Position numbers and translations under genes: made by a program. Below are positions 25,993 to 38,900 of a stretch of DNA of 64,000 bases, one piece after another. Origin of the DNA: Callaeas wilsoni (lineage: Eukaryota > Chordata > Aves > Passeriformes > Callaeidae). Numbering within the stretch: position 1 is the stretch's first letter; the number at the start of each line of letters is the position of its first letter. The notes under the pieces are model-generated. The model saw nothing but the letters and a program-made list of their open reading frames with translations. It did no database searches and was not told the origin of the DNA. The DNA lies in the NCBI GenBank assembly GCA_013398955.1, contig VWPU01005244.1:182501-246500 (forward strand), read 5' to 3'.

Positions 25993-27944
25993 AATGAGTT
26001 TTTTCTACTGTCTTACCATGGCCTGAAAAATGTCACAAACCTTCTTCCTTTCTAGCCCAGTGGTTAAACAAGGGAGATTTTGAAGTGAAATATGAGGAAG
26101 AAAGAGTCTGAGTGTGCTGTAGCCCTCTCCACCTCCATTCTGTACTATGGTGGTAGAAATGTGCCTGCACCTTCCAGATCGTAAAAATCCCTGGCAATGA
26201 GATGCTCATAAAACTTTCAGAGTAGGCTCAGATCAATTCTGAACCACCAGGATGTGATACTGAGATGAAGTGGCCCATCTCAACCGCGGTTACAGCCACT
26301 GAGACATTGATGTTGACACGGAACCAAAAATTTGTCACGACGCTGGGGAAGAGCAGGGATCACCGAGTGAGTGATACTGATCAAAGCAGATGAGAGTCAG
26401 GAGTGTTTATCCAGGAGATGCAAACTCAGACACATACCTCAGTGATCTGAAGCCGTCAGAGTTAATATGCTGTCTATTAACATTTGTTCAAATACAGCAC
26501 CTGTCAGAGCACGTACAGGAAAAGGGTTTTCTAGGTCAATCTGACACGTGAAGAGTGAGATGTTGTCAAGGGGAGCTAACCCTGGCTGGCTGGCAGTGGG
26601 TGCTGTGTTTTCTGTGCACCTTGTCTTCTCCTAGGCACCAAAGCCCAGAGGTTTATGCTCTCTGTGGACTTTGGTTTTACTCCAAGATGACCATTTCTCC
26701 CACTCTTAATAATGTTTGCATGTCTGCTGTGCTAATGCACGTGTCTTCTGGCACTGCTCTGCGAGGCAGGGGAATGCAATGCTCGTGTTTTACTAGTTGT
26801 CTGCAGCAGAGGTGAGGTTGGAGAAGGGTTTCCTACAGCCAGAGCTCTCTAGAGCTCACCACCCAGTTGCATATCCATGGATCAATGCTCTCAGGAGGGA
26901 AGTACTGCACCCTGGCAGAACAGCAGCCTCAAGCCCCTGTGCTGATCCCCTGCTGATGTTTGGGTAGTGTATGTAACAGCGGCCTCAGGAATGCTTAAAA
27001 TAGATTCTATACTGAAGAAAACAGGGTGGCCAATAAGTTTTCACCTCTCACTAGGTGCTTGAAACAACATCCCATTATCAAGCAGCTGGGCACTCCCTGG
27101 GAAGATCTTTCATATCTGTTTCATATACAGGCTATCACAAAATATTACGTGTATTATTGTGTGTCCTTAAGCAACAGGAAAGCAGAGAATTTATATTTTG
27201 GGCAGTCCTCAATATCATTGTTATTGTCCGTGCCACGGTTGCATATCTTAACCTGAACTTTGAAAGCTCACTGCATATCAGGTAGTTTCAGAGCAAACCC
27301 ATGTTCTTAATGAGTAAATGAAGTTACTGTTACTTTAGTTTATTCTAAGTGTTGAACCCAGCATGAGATCTAACCTGGAACAGTCATGTCGAGAATATTG
27401 CTGTGGAAAGTAGAGCGTAGGATTTAACATTGGAAATTAGAAGTTGATCCTACTTCTTATACAAAATTGAGATTGACAAAATTGAGGTTTATCTACATAA
27501 ACCTTTAAACAAAGATGTGGCTCTGAATCAAAATTAGGGAACTGGAGAAATGAAATTGAGGACTTTGTGCTCTTAAAGGAAACTTGCCCAGCAAGACTGT
27601 CAGCGGAGAACTAAGCGCAGACATTAATGGAGTCAGGTCTTTTTCTAGAGGTCAATTTGTAATAAATCAAGATTGTTTAAAAATTATAATTATTGATTAA
27701 TTAAATTTATACTTGGAGCTTAGCCCTCTTAGTTTTGAAGAGTCTGTACACCCAATTGGTATGAATGATGAACTGAAAGAAAGGAAAAAAGTCATTATTT
27801 AATTAACTGCTATTCCAACTGGATCTAATGCTAGCAATGGGTTTGGATGTCTGCTCCCCACAAGTAAAGGAGTTTTTGCAAGACTCCCTCTGCACTCACA
27901 TCCCATAAAGCAGCCTGCCCTGTGTCTGACTATAAAGAAACTGA

Positions 27945-28162
27945 AAAAGGACAGGTTTAGATTAGATATCAGGAAGAAATTCTTTGCTGTGTGGATGGTG
28001 AGGCACTGGTACAGGTTGCCCGGAGAAGTGCCTAAGGCCAGGCCGGATGGGGCTTGGAGCTACCTGGTCTAGTGGAAAGTGTCCCTGCCCATGGCAGAGG
28101 TTGGAACAAGATGAGCTTTAGGGTCCCTTCAAACCCAAACTGTTCCATGATTCTGTGATAGA
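27945..28162 (+). mobile_element. CR1 LINE, 3' fragment
   Basis: It reads aggtttagattagatatc, aggaagaaattctttgctg, ggtgaggcactggtacagg, ttgcccggagaagtg, ggtctagtggaaagtgtccc, and ends tccatgattctgtgat. This is an essentially complete 3' end of a CR1 copy. Confidence 0.9.
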
Positions 28163-29077
28163 TGATACGTTCACCTCCAAAATGTGAGGTGAACAGAGTA
28201 AGATGGTTTGGAAGTGTACTATGGGTCCAAAAGTCCAACAGCAGCATGTACAAAGCTGAATTGCACAGCTGTACAAGCAATTTCTGGGCTTAGATAAATG
28301 TAGCTGAAAGTAACTGAACAGGGCTGTAGCCTGAAAGAGAAACAGCACAAAAGCAGGAGTATCCATTTACCCAAACTGGAGAAAAAAAGGTGGGAGCAGG
28401 CAGGATTAGGCCCTTTGCATGCAGAGGGGAACCAGACAGAAAAGGGGAAAGGGAAAAGGAGCGACACCCAAGGCAATGGGGCACCAAAGGCAGGGGGCTG
28501 GAGGTGAGCGAAATAAGAAATGAAGAGGCACCATGTTGGCATGAAGTGATACGCTGTCACAGGCAGCTCCCAAGCTGATCCCACAGTTAAAAATAGATTG
28601 ACATTTATCCAGGAGACGAGTTTGTTATTCTGTAACTACAGCATTTTCTATTATGTTTGATAAGGGAAAGAAGATTGCATCTTGGTCAGAAATATAAAAA
28701 TTCGCCTCCTAGCAGGGGATAATAGCAGGAGAACAGGGGCAGATGACAACTGCAGATTTAAAGTAGTCCAGTGCAGTCCCTGGTAGGGAAGATATGTTTG
28801 GTGCTGGGCTAAGATGCTGTCCCACGCTCACAGCCAGGCCACCCCTGCGGGGTCCCACAGGCAGCGCCCTGCTCCTCTTCCCTCCAGAACTGCTCCTCTT
28901 GGGTCACTCGGGGCAGTTCTTCTGGGAGTCAGCTTAATATTGCACAGAAAATCATTAGAGGAAGAAAGACAGAGCTGGTGTGCCAGTAAGGCCCTGATCT
29001 AGGGGAAGTTTTGGGGTAGAATTAGTGTAAAAGAGGCTGCCGAGGACAGAGAGGCGTGGGGGTGTCTCTGTCTGTCT

Positions 29078-29398
29078 GTTAGGGAGGCTACAAGAAAGAT
29101 GGAGAGACCCTATTTACATAAGCACGTAGGGACAGGACAAGGCAGAATGGCTTCAAAATGAAGAGGTTTAGATTTGATATTAGGAAGAAATTCTTCCATG
29201 GGAGGGTGATGAGACCCTGGCAGTGGTTGCCCAGAGAAGCTGTGGCTGCCCCAGTCCCTGGAAGCATTGAAGGCCAGATTGGACAGGGCTTGGAGCAGCC
29301 TGGGATAGTGGAAGGTGCCCTGCCCATGGCAGGGGATTGGACCAAGATGACCTTTTAGGAACCTTCCAACCAAAACCAGTCTGTGATTCCACGGCATA
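29078..29398 (+). mobile_element. CR1 LINE, 3' fragment
   Basis: It starts near agggaggctacaagaaagat, continues through gacaggacaaggcagaatgg, ttagatttgatattaggaag, gcccagagaagctgtggctg, ggagcagcctgggatagtgg and ggattggaccaagatgacc, and ends tctgtgattcc. The order matches the CR1 3' region. Confidence 0.9.
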
Positions 29399-32279
29399 TC
29401 CCAGGCAGATGTGAAGAATGTATGTACTGCCTGACTTCTGCAATTGCACGGTAGGTAGTGCAAAAACCTTAACTTTGCAGAATATCCAAAGCTCTTTTGT
29501 TTCAGTGTGTAACTGTTGATCTAAAATGGGAGTTCTTGTTTTCTAATTCACAAAGCTTAAAAGATCGCTCATTTTATATTAAAATGATAGCCTTTGCAAG
29601 AGACCTTCAATCTAATTAAAGCCAGGAGATTAGCATCCCTTAGAATACTTGCAAAGCCTGCAATGCGAAGTTAATGAAATGTGTACACTTTTACAAAGCT
29701 TTAATTTTTAATGAAATAATTCAGGACATGGACCTTGCTCCTCTGCCTTACCTGCTTTGTCCAAAACAGGGGGTGTTTACAAACAATGCAAAGTTCTGGG
29801 CTGAAGAAGACGGAGGAGAGGATAATCTAAAGGCTTCCTGGTAACTGCTGCAAGCCTGTCTTTTATCTCTTCCTTTCAGCCTGAGAATGTTAGTATTCCT
29901 GATTAATAGTAATGGCTGAGAATATGATTTCAGAGTGGCAGTTATTTCTGAAGGTTATGTATATATTTATATATATGTGTATATAAATATATATGTGTAG
30001 CATATACTATATTTATATATAAATACATACATGTTTAATAAATTAGATATACAACTGTATAAAATCACAGTGACTGCTAAAGGGACCTTAAATAAAGCAA
30101 GTAAGGCAATATGTTGCAAGAGAATGTCTCCTATTTGAAGAAATGGGTTGAGCTCAGAGGCAGGGGAGCAGCCAGGGCGGGAGCAGTCTAGTTCAGAGGG
30201 GATGACCAAAGGAAACCCTAAGCAATTCCAGCCTCCTTTCAGGTCAGGCTCTTCTAATGATGGCCCCACTCCTCTGTTATCGGTTGAGAAGGAAGAAAAG
30301 AGGAAAAAAGCTGAAGCACAGAGAGGAGCAAGCCCTGTTCAGAGTCACGGTTGCTCTCGCAGTGTCAGGGGGCAGGGCATCCCCAGGGCCACGCACACCC
30401 TGTCCTGGGCTGATTTACAAACAGCCACACTGTTAGAGCTATTTACTGGATCTGCTGCTTTCACCCTTTCCTTTGCTGCCTCTCAGTTTTGCCACAGGAA
30501 AGATCTGGCTGTTGCATTCAAACTAGTAATTCTTTTATAGAGCCACCCCCGTACTTTACATTATGCTTACTGGATCCTTCTGAAACCTAAATGTTAGACT
30601 ATCCTAATCTTGCTCTACATTTTAAAGCTGAAAGATAAACGTGTTGTTTAATGAAATCCACAACACTACAGGAATAGTAACCATTGTGTTTCTTCATTTC
30701 AAAGAACGGCTGAAATCTAACATCTGGTGTAACTGTACAAACCTGACCTTAGGTCACAGTAAGTATTGTATTGTTGATGATGGATACGCTTTTTTCATTA
30801 CCATGCTGTCTCCATTCTTTCAGCATCCATGCTGTGAATCCCCAGTTATAGCCGGGACTATTGATAAATACTGATTTTTAAAATACAATTCCTTTTTTTT
30901 TTTTTTTACACTTTTAAGCATGCATTGTACAATATTTTCTTTTCAAATAGCTCTTCTAGTTTGTTGTCAACAATATGCTATTATTTGAGCAAACTTTTCT
31001 GCATGGTAGCTCTAACAAGGATCAAGGATTATGTGTGTGAAGACGCAGCTATGATCCTGAAAGAACAGTGTCACAAAAAGGTGATCCTCTGCCTCTAATG
31101 CCTTCCCCTGTACTTTCCTCTTTGGATGCTCGTTTCCTTAAAGCCCTTGTAGAACCAGGGTTTAAGGTTTAAATTGGGAAGCAGATGTGGACACCTGTGA
31201 ATGTGTCTTTGCACATCATTGTTTCAAGGTTTCAGCCCCTGTGCAGGAAATGAGGCCCTGCGCTGTCCTGTGGGATTGATGTCCATTATTCCCAAGATCT
31301 GGGGTAATTCAGACTAGGTCAGTGACTGCGCAGGAGCAGCACTGTAACCAGAGCTCCCAGCAAGCCCACTGAAGTACCAGTCAAGAAAAGAAGATATTGC
31401 CCTCATAGCTGGAAGTTCTGGTCAGATCTTAACTACATAAAAGCAGCCAGAAGCTCCAACACGGAACTGGGAGAGAGAGGGCAAATTTAATGGTGATTTC
31501 TATTTGTTTACTTTGCTGAATGTGCCTACCCCCAGAACCTTTCCAATTTTTGCAGCTCTCCAAGAGCGTCACAAGACTCTTAGCACCAGAGCTTTAATTT
31601 TTTTTCCGCTGAAGCTGTGCAAACTCAAACCTCTTTTCCAGTCCTCTGGGCAGCAGATGCCCAGGCTCGTTCAGACTTGACTCTTCGGGACAGAAATCCT
31701 GGCTGGGATTTCTGGACATACCATCTGCAAAGGAGAAATGTGTCCTATCCTAATCCTTAGGTTATAATGCTCATGCTGTGTTCTCGCTAGGTGCTAATAT
31801 TCCTCATGAAGCTACTGCATCATGCAGTGGAAGTAAAACAGAATATCCCTGGCTCATTCTAGTGCTCCCAATGGACATGTGCAGAATGAAACTCTGACTC
31901 CCTGAAATCCTTACATTTTCGCCAACCCAGCAGTACCCAGCATGGAAAACATCTGAAGGCATGGCTTTTACACTTCTAAGAAACAGCTATTCACTTCAGT
32001 TCTGCCAAAGGTAAATACATTTATAGATTTGTTCATAATTATTTTTAGAGTAGAATTCTGTTTGTTTGACAATAGCTGAAAAATTAAATACCTGGGGCAA
32101 CATTGCTGAGTGCAGCTGGTACATTAGAAACATGGGGAAATACTTGCTGTAATTGTGAAGGTTTTATTTAATGGCTCTGAAGGCAGAGTTAACTCGTTCA
32201 GTGTTTGATGGGCTGGTGGTGCTGCCCTCTCTGTCACAGACAGGTCTGTTTTTCCCGGGAACAAAGAGCAGAGTCAAAC

Positions 32280-32700
32280 TTTGGGACCTGTTGGAGTGAG
32301 TCCAGAGCACGCACCAAGTTGGTTATAGGGATGGACCAGCTCTGCTATGAGGAAAGACTGAGAGAATTGGGGTGGTTCAGCCTGGAAAAGAGAAGACTCT
32401 GGGGTGACATAATTTTGGCCTTCAGTTTCTGGAGGGAGCTACAAGAAACATGGAGAGAGACTATTTACATTGGCCTGGAGTGACAGCACGAGGAGTAACG
32501 GCTTCAAACTGATGGACAGTAGGTTTAGATTGGATATAGGAAGAAATGCTTCCTTGTGAGGATGGTGAGGCTCTGGCCTCACCTAACCTCACAGGTTAAA
32601 GAAGAAGCTGTGGCTGCCCCATCTCTGGAAGTGTTGAAGGCCAGGTTGGACAGGTCTTGGAGCAACCTTGGATAGGGGAAGTTGTCCTGGCCAGGTTTCT
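32280..32700 (+). mobile_element. CR1 LINE, 3' fragment lacking its terminus
   Basis: This is the longest CR1 remnant in the window. It includes the upstream ctatgaggaaagactgagag, ggttcagcctggaaaagag and ggggtgacataatt blocks, then the ggcttcaaactgatgg and ttagattggatatagg blocks. The final ccttccaacc and tgattctgtg end is missing, and a short cctcacctaacctcac duplication interrupts it at about 32577-32592. Confidence 0.85.
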
Positions 32701-33329
32701 GTGCCATGGGGATGCAGAAGGCTCCAGAACCTGCCTAGCTGTGAACTGAAATGCATTGGCAGGACAGTTAACAAATATTCCATATTCTTCCCACCCATTC
32801 TGCACTTTCCATGACCTCTTCCTTTCATCGGTACAAGTAAATTGAATTCAGCACATTTAAAGACCCTGTCTGGATCCATAACATTCATAACCATGCTGTA
32901 ACCATGAATGAAAAGCTGAAGGAGAGTATGGTTTGTATCCAAGGGCTCTTTTGCTTTTTATATGTTTACATACACCAGCCAATGGTCAGCAAATAAGCAC
33001 CACGACTGGTAATGAAATGTTCGAACCATCTGTTTTAATCTGCAATTTAATTTCACTATAAAATATTAAAGTTGTTCCGATGGTTGGGTTGGTACGGCTG
33101 CTTTATATGAAAAGAATTGAGTATCCCAGAGCAATTACATTGCACCAAGCACATGCTATAGATATTATATTCTGTATTGTTATTTTGTTCCATTAAAAAC
33201 ATTAAAAAGCCTTCTTAACATGGTATGACAGAGTTTTAGGCCTCTCTTTTTTGTTAGAAACAAGTAGCAAATGCTGAGGTCAAGTGTAAGAAGAAGATAC
33301 TGGCAAAAGAATAATCTTCTTCATGATCC

Positions 33330-33498
33330 TTCAAGAGGAACAATGGAACTATCTTCCAAGAGAGGTGGTCAATGCCCAAGCTGGTCAGGGCCTTAAAAAG
33401 AGCCAATGTTGTCATTAACAGGCTTTAACTTTTGGTCAGCCCTGAAGTGGACTTGATGATCCTGGTAGGTCTCTTCCAACTGGATTTACTCTATTCTA
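33330..33498 (+). mobile_element. CR1 LINE, 3' fragment (diverged)
   Basis: It contains caatggaactatcttccaag, a gtggacttgatgatcctgg block, and taggtctcttccaactgg followed by ctctattcta, all typical of CR1 3' ends. It is strongly diverged, hence older. Confidence 0.7.
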
Positions 33499-33689
33499 CC
33501 CAAAATAAATGTCTGTGGAAAGGCTGAACTGATGAAACCAGAAAGTGGTTCTGGCATTGCAGCTTTTGGAAGCTGTAGCATCTTTGGAAGTCTTTGCTAC
33601 ATTTGCCACTGGCACCGCTTTCTATTGTGGGATTTTAGAGAACATTCCTTGACAGGCTGGTGACAGCTGGGCTATGGGTTATGGCCTCT

Positions 33690-33985
33690 CAAGTCTTGAA
33701 AACATTCAGGTTCAGGGATTCCACAACATATTTGGACAACCCACTCCAGTGATTAATGATCCTTACAGTGATTTTATTTTTTCTTCTTTCTCCAGATTGA
33801 ACCACTTCCATTCCAACCCCTCTGCCATGAGCAGGGACACTTTCCACTAGACCAGGTTGATCCAAGCCCCATCTGACCTGGCCTTGAACACTTCCAGGAT
33901 GGAGCAGCCGCAGCTTCTCTGGGCAACTTGTGCCAAGTTCTCACCACCCTCACAGGTCAGAATTTCTTCCTAATTATTTCCACTT
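33690..33985 (-). mobile_element. CR1 LINE, 3' fragment, inverted
   Basis: The reverse complement reads aggaagaaattctgacctg, ggcacaagttgcccagagaa, gaagtgttcaaggccagg, gtctagtggaaagtgtccct and gctcatggcagaggggttgg, all CR1. It faces the copy about 190 bp to its left. Confidence 0.85.
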
Positions 33986-33999
33986 CTTTTTGACAAGTG

Positions 34000-35655
34000 G
34001 GCAGGGTCACCACAATGTGGTGCGGGGCAACCACCTTTCTTATTTTCATCTGGCATGAACATTTCTGCTCACATGTGCACTGCAATACCCACATTTCCCA
34101 TGTGACCTCATCACTCTCAATGAGAAGCTTCCCATGCCGTGGTCCCACCTCACCTTGCTTCTGGGATCTGTCTCTCTGTTTCTTTGATGGCTGGGAGGGA
34201 TAGAGGGCAATCACAATGAGCTTGAGCTGTACTGTTGGTGTACCCAAAATACAGAGCCTTTCTCCATGTGCCGTGACTCACATGTCACTTAGGGAATGGT
34301 GAGAGGGACAGGCACGTATTTCCCTGGGCAGAAACTCCCTGTCTCAGAGGCTGGAAGCATGGCAGCCCTGTGAACCTCATGCTTTAGCTAATCTAGAGCC
34401 CTGCAGGAAGTCGGGGCTCATTAGCTCAGCATTGTGGCTCCCTGACACACCTACGTGTCTTCTGGAACCCAAGCCAGTATTTCTACCTGGTCACCTGCTG
34501 TACTACCTGACATATCTGATAACCTGATATATCTGCTTGGCCAAGGCTTGCTCGGGGGTCCCCACACAGGACAGGGAGAGGCAGGGATTGCACACACCAG
34601 CTGCCCCCCACCCCTGGATGCTGCAGCAGTTGTTTTCCATCGCACCCGTGGCCACGTGTCACCTGGTCTTATTTGGAGTGTGTGCCGCTTGCAATGCATT
34701 TTTTCTGAACGTGAGCTGGAAATTACTGATTCTTACCTTACACAGCTAGTATAAAAGCACTAATGTCCTAATGAAGAGTCTCACTTAGCTAAATGCTTCA
34801 TACAGCTGAGTAAAACAAAGAATTTTACTAGAGCTTAACCCAGTCGTTAATAAGCTTTTTAACCCTGACCTTTCAAATCAATGATCTACCACTGGTTTTA
34901 CCTTTCAAGAAGGAATTCCATTTTCAAGTGATAAAACATATTTTGCACTCCTTACAATCTAATGATTATTCTCAGCGTTACTGGATATATGAGGCCATCA
35001 AACCATTAGAAGGTATAAAATGTATTAATGTACAGCATTCATGGCTACATTTGCTTTAGAGTCAATAAAAGGGAAACAATTTATAAAGGGCATTTATGCT
35101 CATTACGGAATATCGATAGATTGTTTCTCCCATCATTTCTGAAGTATGAAGGACTCCCCTTTGTGATGGATCGGAGAGGATTTGCATAAGCTCTTTGCTT
35201 AAACTCCTCCAGCTCTGAGCTGTGTGCAGAGGTCTGTGGCCAGGCTTTGGGCTGGAATGTGTGGGAGTACCCACAAATTCTTCCTTTCCAGAGGACTGAG
35301 CATCTCAATTTGGGAGGTTTTCACAGCTGCCATGTGAAGGTTCTGTAGACAGCTACGGTGCTTTCAGCACCAGACAGGAATTGTCTCAAGGCTGTGGGCA
35401 AATGGAATCAGTGTTGGAAAAGAAAGGAATTTGTTTGTGAGGAAGGTCAGGGCTGGAGCACACAAATGAAGGCAGAGCTTTGCTGATCACCTTCCTAAGA
35501 AGGAGTAGGAGGAGACGGGCTGTTTGACACATATTGGGGGAAAAAAAGGGAGAGGAATTACATGGAGGGTAGAAGATGCTATAGGAGCACTGCAGCTATA
35601 GCTAGAGGCAGAAATAGTCTATCCTAGTGAATAACAACTGCAGAAATATAATATC
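34000..35655. other. Intergenic, no gene recognised
   Basis: Open frames overlap on both strands at 34451-34754 but resemble no family. No RNA gene or clear transposon is seen. Confidence 0.55.
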
Positions 35656-35900
35656 TATGAGGAGTGGAGTGATTAAGGCACTGGCCTGAGTCTCAGCAGA
35701 CCTGGATTCTGTTCCTGGCTGTTTTCAGATTTCTGTCTGACTTTTGGCAAGCCTCTTCAACTCTCTGCGCCTTGGTTTCCCATCTGTTAAAGAGGAATAA
35801 TAATATTTCCTTTCTTTCCTGTCTATTCCAGCAGCAATCTCTTCTGGGCAGGCACTGTCTCTCTCATGGCATGTACAGGACTTTGCCTTTGGATTTTGAT
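35656..35900 (+). mobile_element. Ancient tRNA-derived SINE (MIR / CORE-SINE type)
   Basis: Landmarks of amniote MIR-like SINEs occur in order: a tRNA-like head with gtgattaaggcactggcctg and agacctggattctgttcctg (A- and B-box-like), then ttggcaagcctcttcaactc, ctctgcgccttggtttccc, catctgttaaagaggaataa, and a tail with gggcaggcactgtctctc and atgtacaggac. The full-length order is kept after very long decay. Subfamily (such as MIR1_Amn) is not certain. Confidence 0.75.
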
Positions 35901-35904
35901 ACCT

Positions 35905-38900
35905 GAACTAAAGCAGGAAATAGGGATGGAGAGCACCCTACCATGGAAGCCCACTTATTAACAATTTCCCATTACTAAGGGTCTAAAAGGTATGCTACAA
36001 CTTGTTAGAGACTTCTTAATATCAGTTCTTCCAGGACAAAAGAAAAAAAAATCAATCAGTAAATTGGAGAAGGAAAGTGATTCACATCTCTATAAAGATT
36101 TCTAAGAGTCTGAATGTATCTTCTGAAGTAGAAATATTCCACTTTGAAAGAACAGAGAAAATATTAACCATGGCACAAAAGCAGAGTGCTGGCCTTCTGC
36201 ATTTGTGATCTTGCTCCTCTACACACCTGGCTGCTCTGTATGGACTGACCTTTCCAGCATTTCTCACTGACGAGACATCTCTTTGAGGCACATAGTGGCT
36301 TCCTTACATGCACGTGCTCCTGCCCATGTGGTGGGGTGAAGCTGTGCCCACTCAGAGGCACACACGCTCTGCAGGAGAGACTGGGTGGTATCAGTTGCAG
36401 AGCACTGGTTGAAGAGAACAACCAGCAAATATATAAAATTAAATCTCAGCTGCAGAGACTTTCTGGTAATAAGCAGTCCCAATTAGAAATGCAAATGTCA
36501 CTGAGAGGGAGCGTGTCTGTTGACAGTAGACTTTGAGGAAAGCTTTGGGTTTAGTGCTAGTAAATTAATCTTTAATTATGAGCACGCCTCACTTCTGAAG
36601 GAGGTGCCCTGCACACACTGAACTGACAGTGTGTGAAAGTTTCAGGCTGCTGCTTTCTTTTGTCAAATGGAACATCTCACTCCAAAAGAGCAGAGGAGAA
36701 CCTTGTTGGCTGCTGGTGGACTTAGTGCTCTATGGGCTGGGGCTCACCTGTGTCATTGACTCTCCAGATGACCAGGATTCATTGGCCCATTAAAAATATT
36801 GGTCTTAAAACAGTATGTCTCACATGCTCTCAATAAATATAAATATCTAGAGGAAGAATTATCAAAGTTTGGGAAAGAAAAAACAGTCCTTGCTCCTGCA
36901 GTTCTCTCCTTCCCTGGCCGGGTCGCCTGCCCTCCTCTCTGGCGGAGGGAGGACCACACCAGGCTACAGCAAACCCTTCTCCAGGCCAGCCATGAGAATG
37001 TTCAACACCTCCACTCCTGGGCTGGCTGGATTATTAAAACAACATTTCCACTTCCAAGTAAGTAAATAAATCTCACTGGCAAGTTTGTCTTGTGTCAGCC
37101 AACATCTTATCTTCCTGAAAACTGGGCTGGTGTCCTGCAAAGCTGAAAACCGAATGCTCTGAAACCTGAGTACAACAGCCAAGGGATACACCAGATCCAT
37201 CTTCTGAGGTAGCAGAGACAGTGAAGTAAGCAAATACATTCTAGAAATCCTATTATTGAAGTTACAAAAATAATTTTGTTTCTTTGAGTTTGAAGTTATG
37301 AAACCTTGCTGTCATTTTCCCAGCAAGCTTTTGTGTTTTCAGCCTAGAGCTAAAAGGCTTTGCCCCAAAAGCTTCATTGCCCAAAAGAGGCCATGCTGCA
37401 AACCCACCTCAAAAGGCCCAGAACACCTGGTTTCTGGCACAACAGGAAGATCAGAACATACCTTATCATAAATATGCATATGCGACACAGGAGCCCGCCA
37501 CCTTCTTGGAGTGATGCCATAATTGACGGAACAAAGTACAACAAAACTTCACATCACTGGTGGATCAGAAGAACAGAGGTAACTGAAAGGCTAGAAAATT
37601 ACAGGTTTACTGACATTCTGCTCAACCTTACCCATTCTTTATTGAAAAGAGATAATAACTATCTATAGGAGAGCTGTCTTAAGACTCCATTCATTCCCTT
37701 TTGCTAGCCCAGCTGAGAGGTGGTATAATATAACACACACCAGCATCTGGCATGTCATTTAATTACACCTTCAGCTTGCTGGGAAAGTGTTGGAAGTGTC
37801 AAGGTAAGCAAACTATAAAAATATATTTCGCTTGCTACAGGAGAGCTCCTGAAATGGGAAGCAGAGGCCGGCTCCAGACATTACTCTGGGTCAGTGAGAG
37901 GAAGGTGATGCAGAGGAGTCTAACTCATGAACAATTATCACCCTTTGATAAGACACCATCTGCTCCCAGCTGCCTGGCTCCAATTCCCCAACAAACGCTT
38001 GGGAATTCCTCTCCAAATAAACCACTGGTGTAACAGGAAAGCAGAACTGTCGGCTCCAGTGAAGTTGTGCCTCCTTGCATCAGCACTGAGTGTGTCTCAC
38101 TCCAACGAAGAAGGAAAAAACTGTCAAAGGCAGTAAAATGCCAGAAACCACTGCTGAAAGAGCCAGGTAAGGCTTGTTTTAGCTCATCCACCTGATATGC
38201 ACTCCGCTCAACAATAGGAGGCTGTTAGACTTCACCTGTGGTAAGGATGAAGGTGGGCTAATATACCTGTACTAGTGGGCACTTTTTAACTGGTGACTTT
38301 TGCCCTGTGCTGATTCAAGGGGCTCTTTTAAAGAGCACAAGCTGATCAGCAAATCAGTCAGGTGGTGTGTTTCCCCAGAGAAGCCCAGTGCAACCCTCCA
38401 GTGGCCAAGGAGAAGCCCACACACCTACGAGATAGCCAGCAGTGGAGGACTTCCAGATTTGTGCCACTTCCATGTTTCTGCTCCACTATGTTTGCAAGAG
38501 AGAAAAAAATCAAATCTCTAATTTCCGAGAGCAGAGCTGAGATTGTGTTGTGGTTAAAACATGGCAGGCAGTTGCATCCATCCCATGGTATTGAGAGCAC
38601 TTGGCTGCATTTGGCTGAAGCTCTGCAAGCACCACTCTTGCAGCACCATCCTTCACGCCTCGCCATGCCTGCTTTCCAGTCACTGCATATTTAAAAGGTC
38701 AGTTCTCACTGGCACTCCTGTGAAATAAGATCGGCCTCTCCACCAGCACTTCCTCTAGGCCTTGATGCTGAACACACCAGGGACAGGAGCACTGAGGAGG
38801 GGGGACTCAGTGTCCTACCCCAGTCTGCTCAGCATTGAAGCCACAGATAACCTCACTCCTTGTTAAACCAAAGATGACCCCTGAGCCTTTGACCCTGGGG

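Noticed and set aside
32205..32483. Open frame of 92 codons overlapping the CR1 copy
   Set aside because: Its second half is the decayed 3' region of the CR1 element, not a gene.
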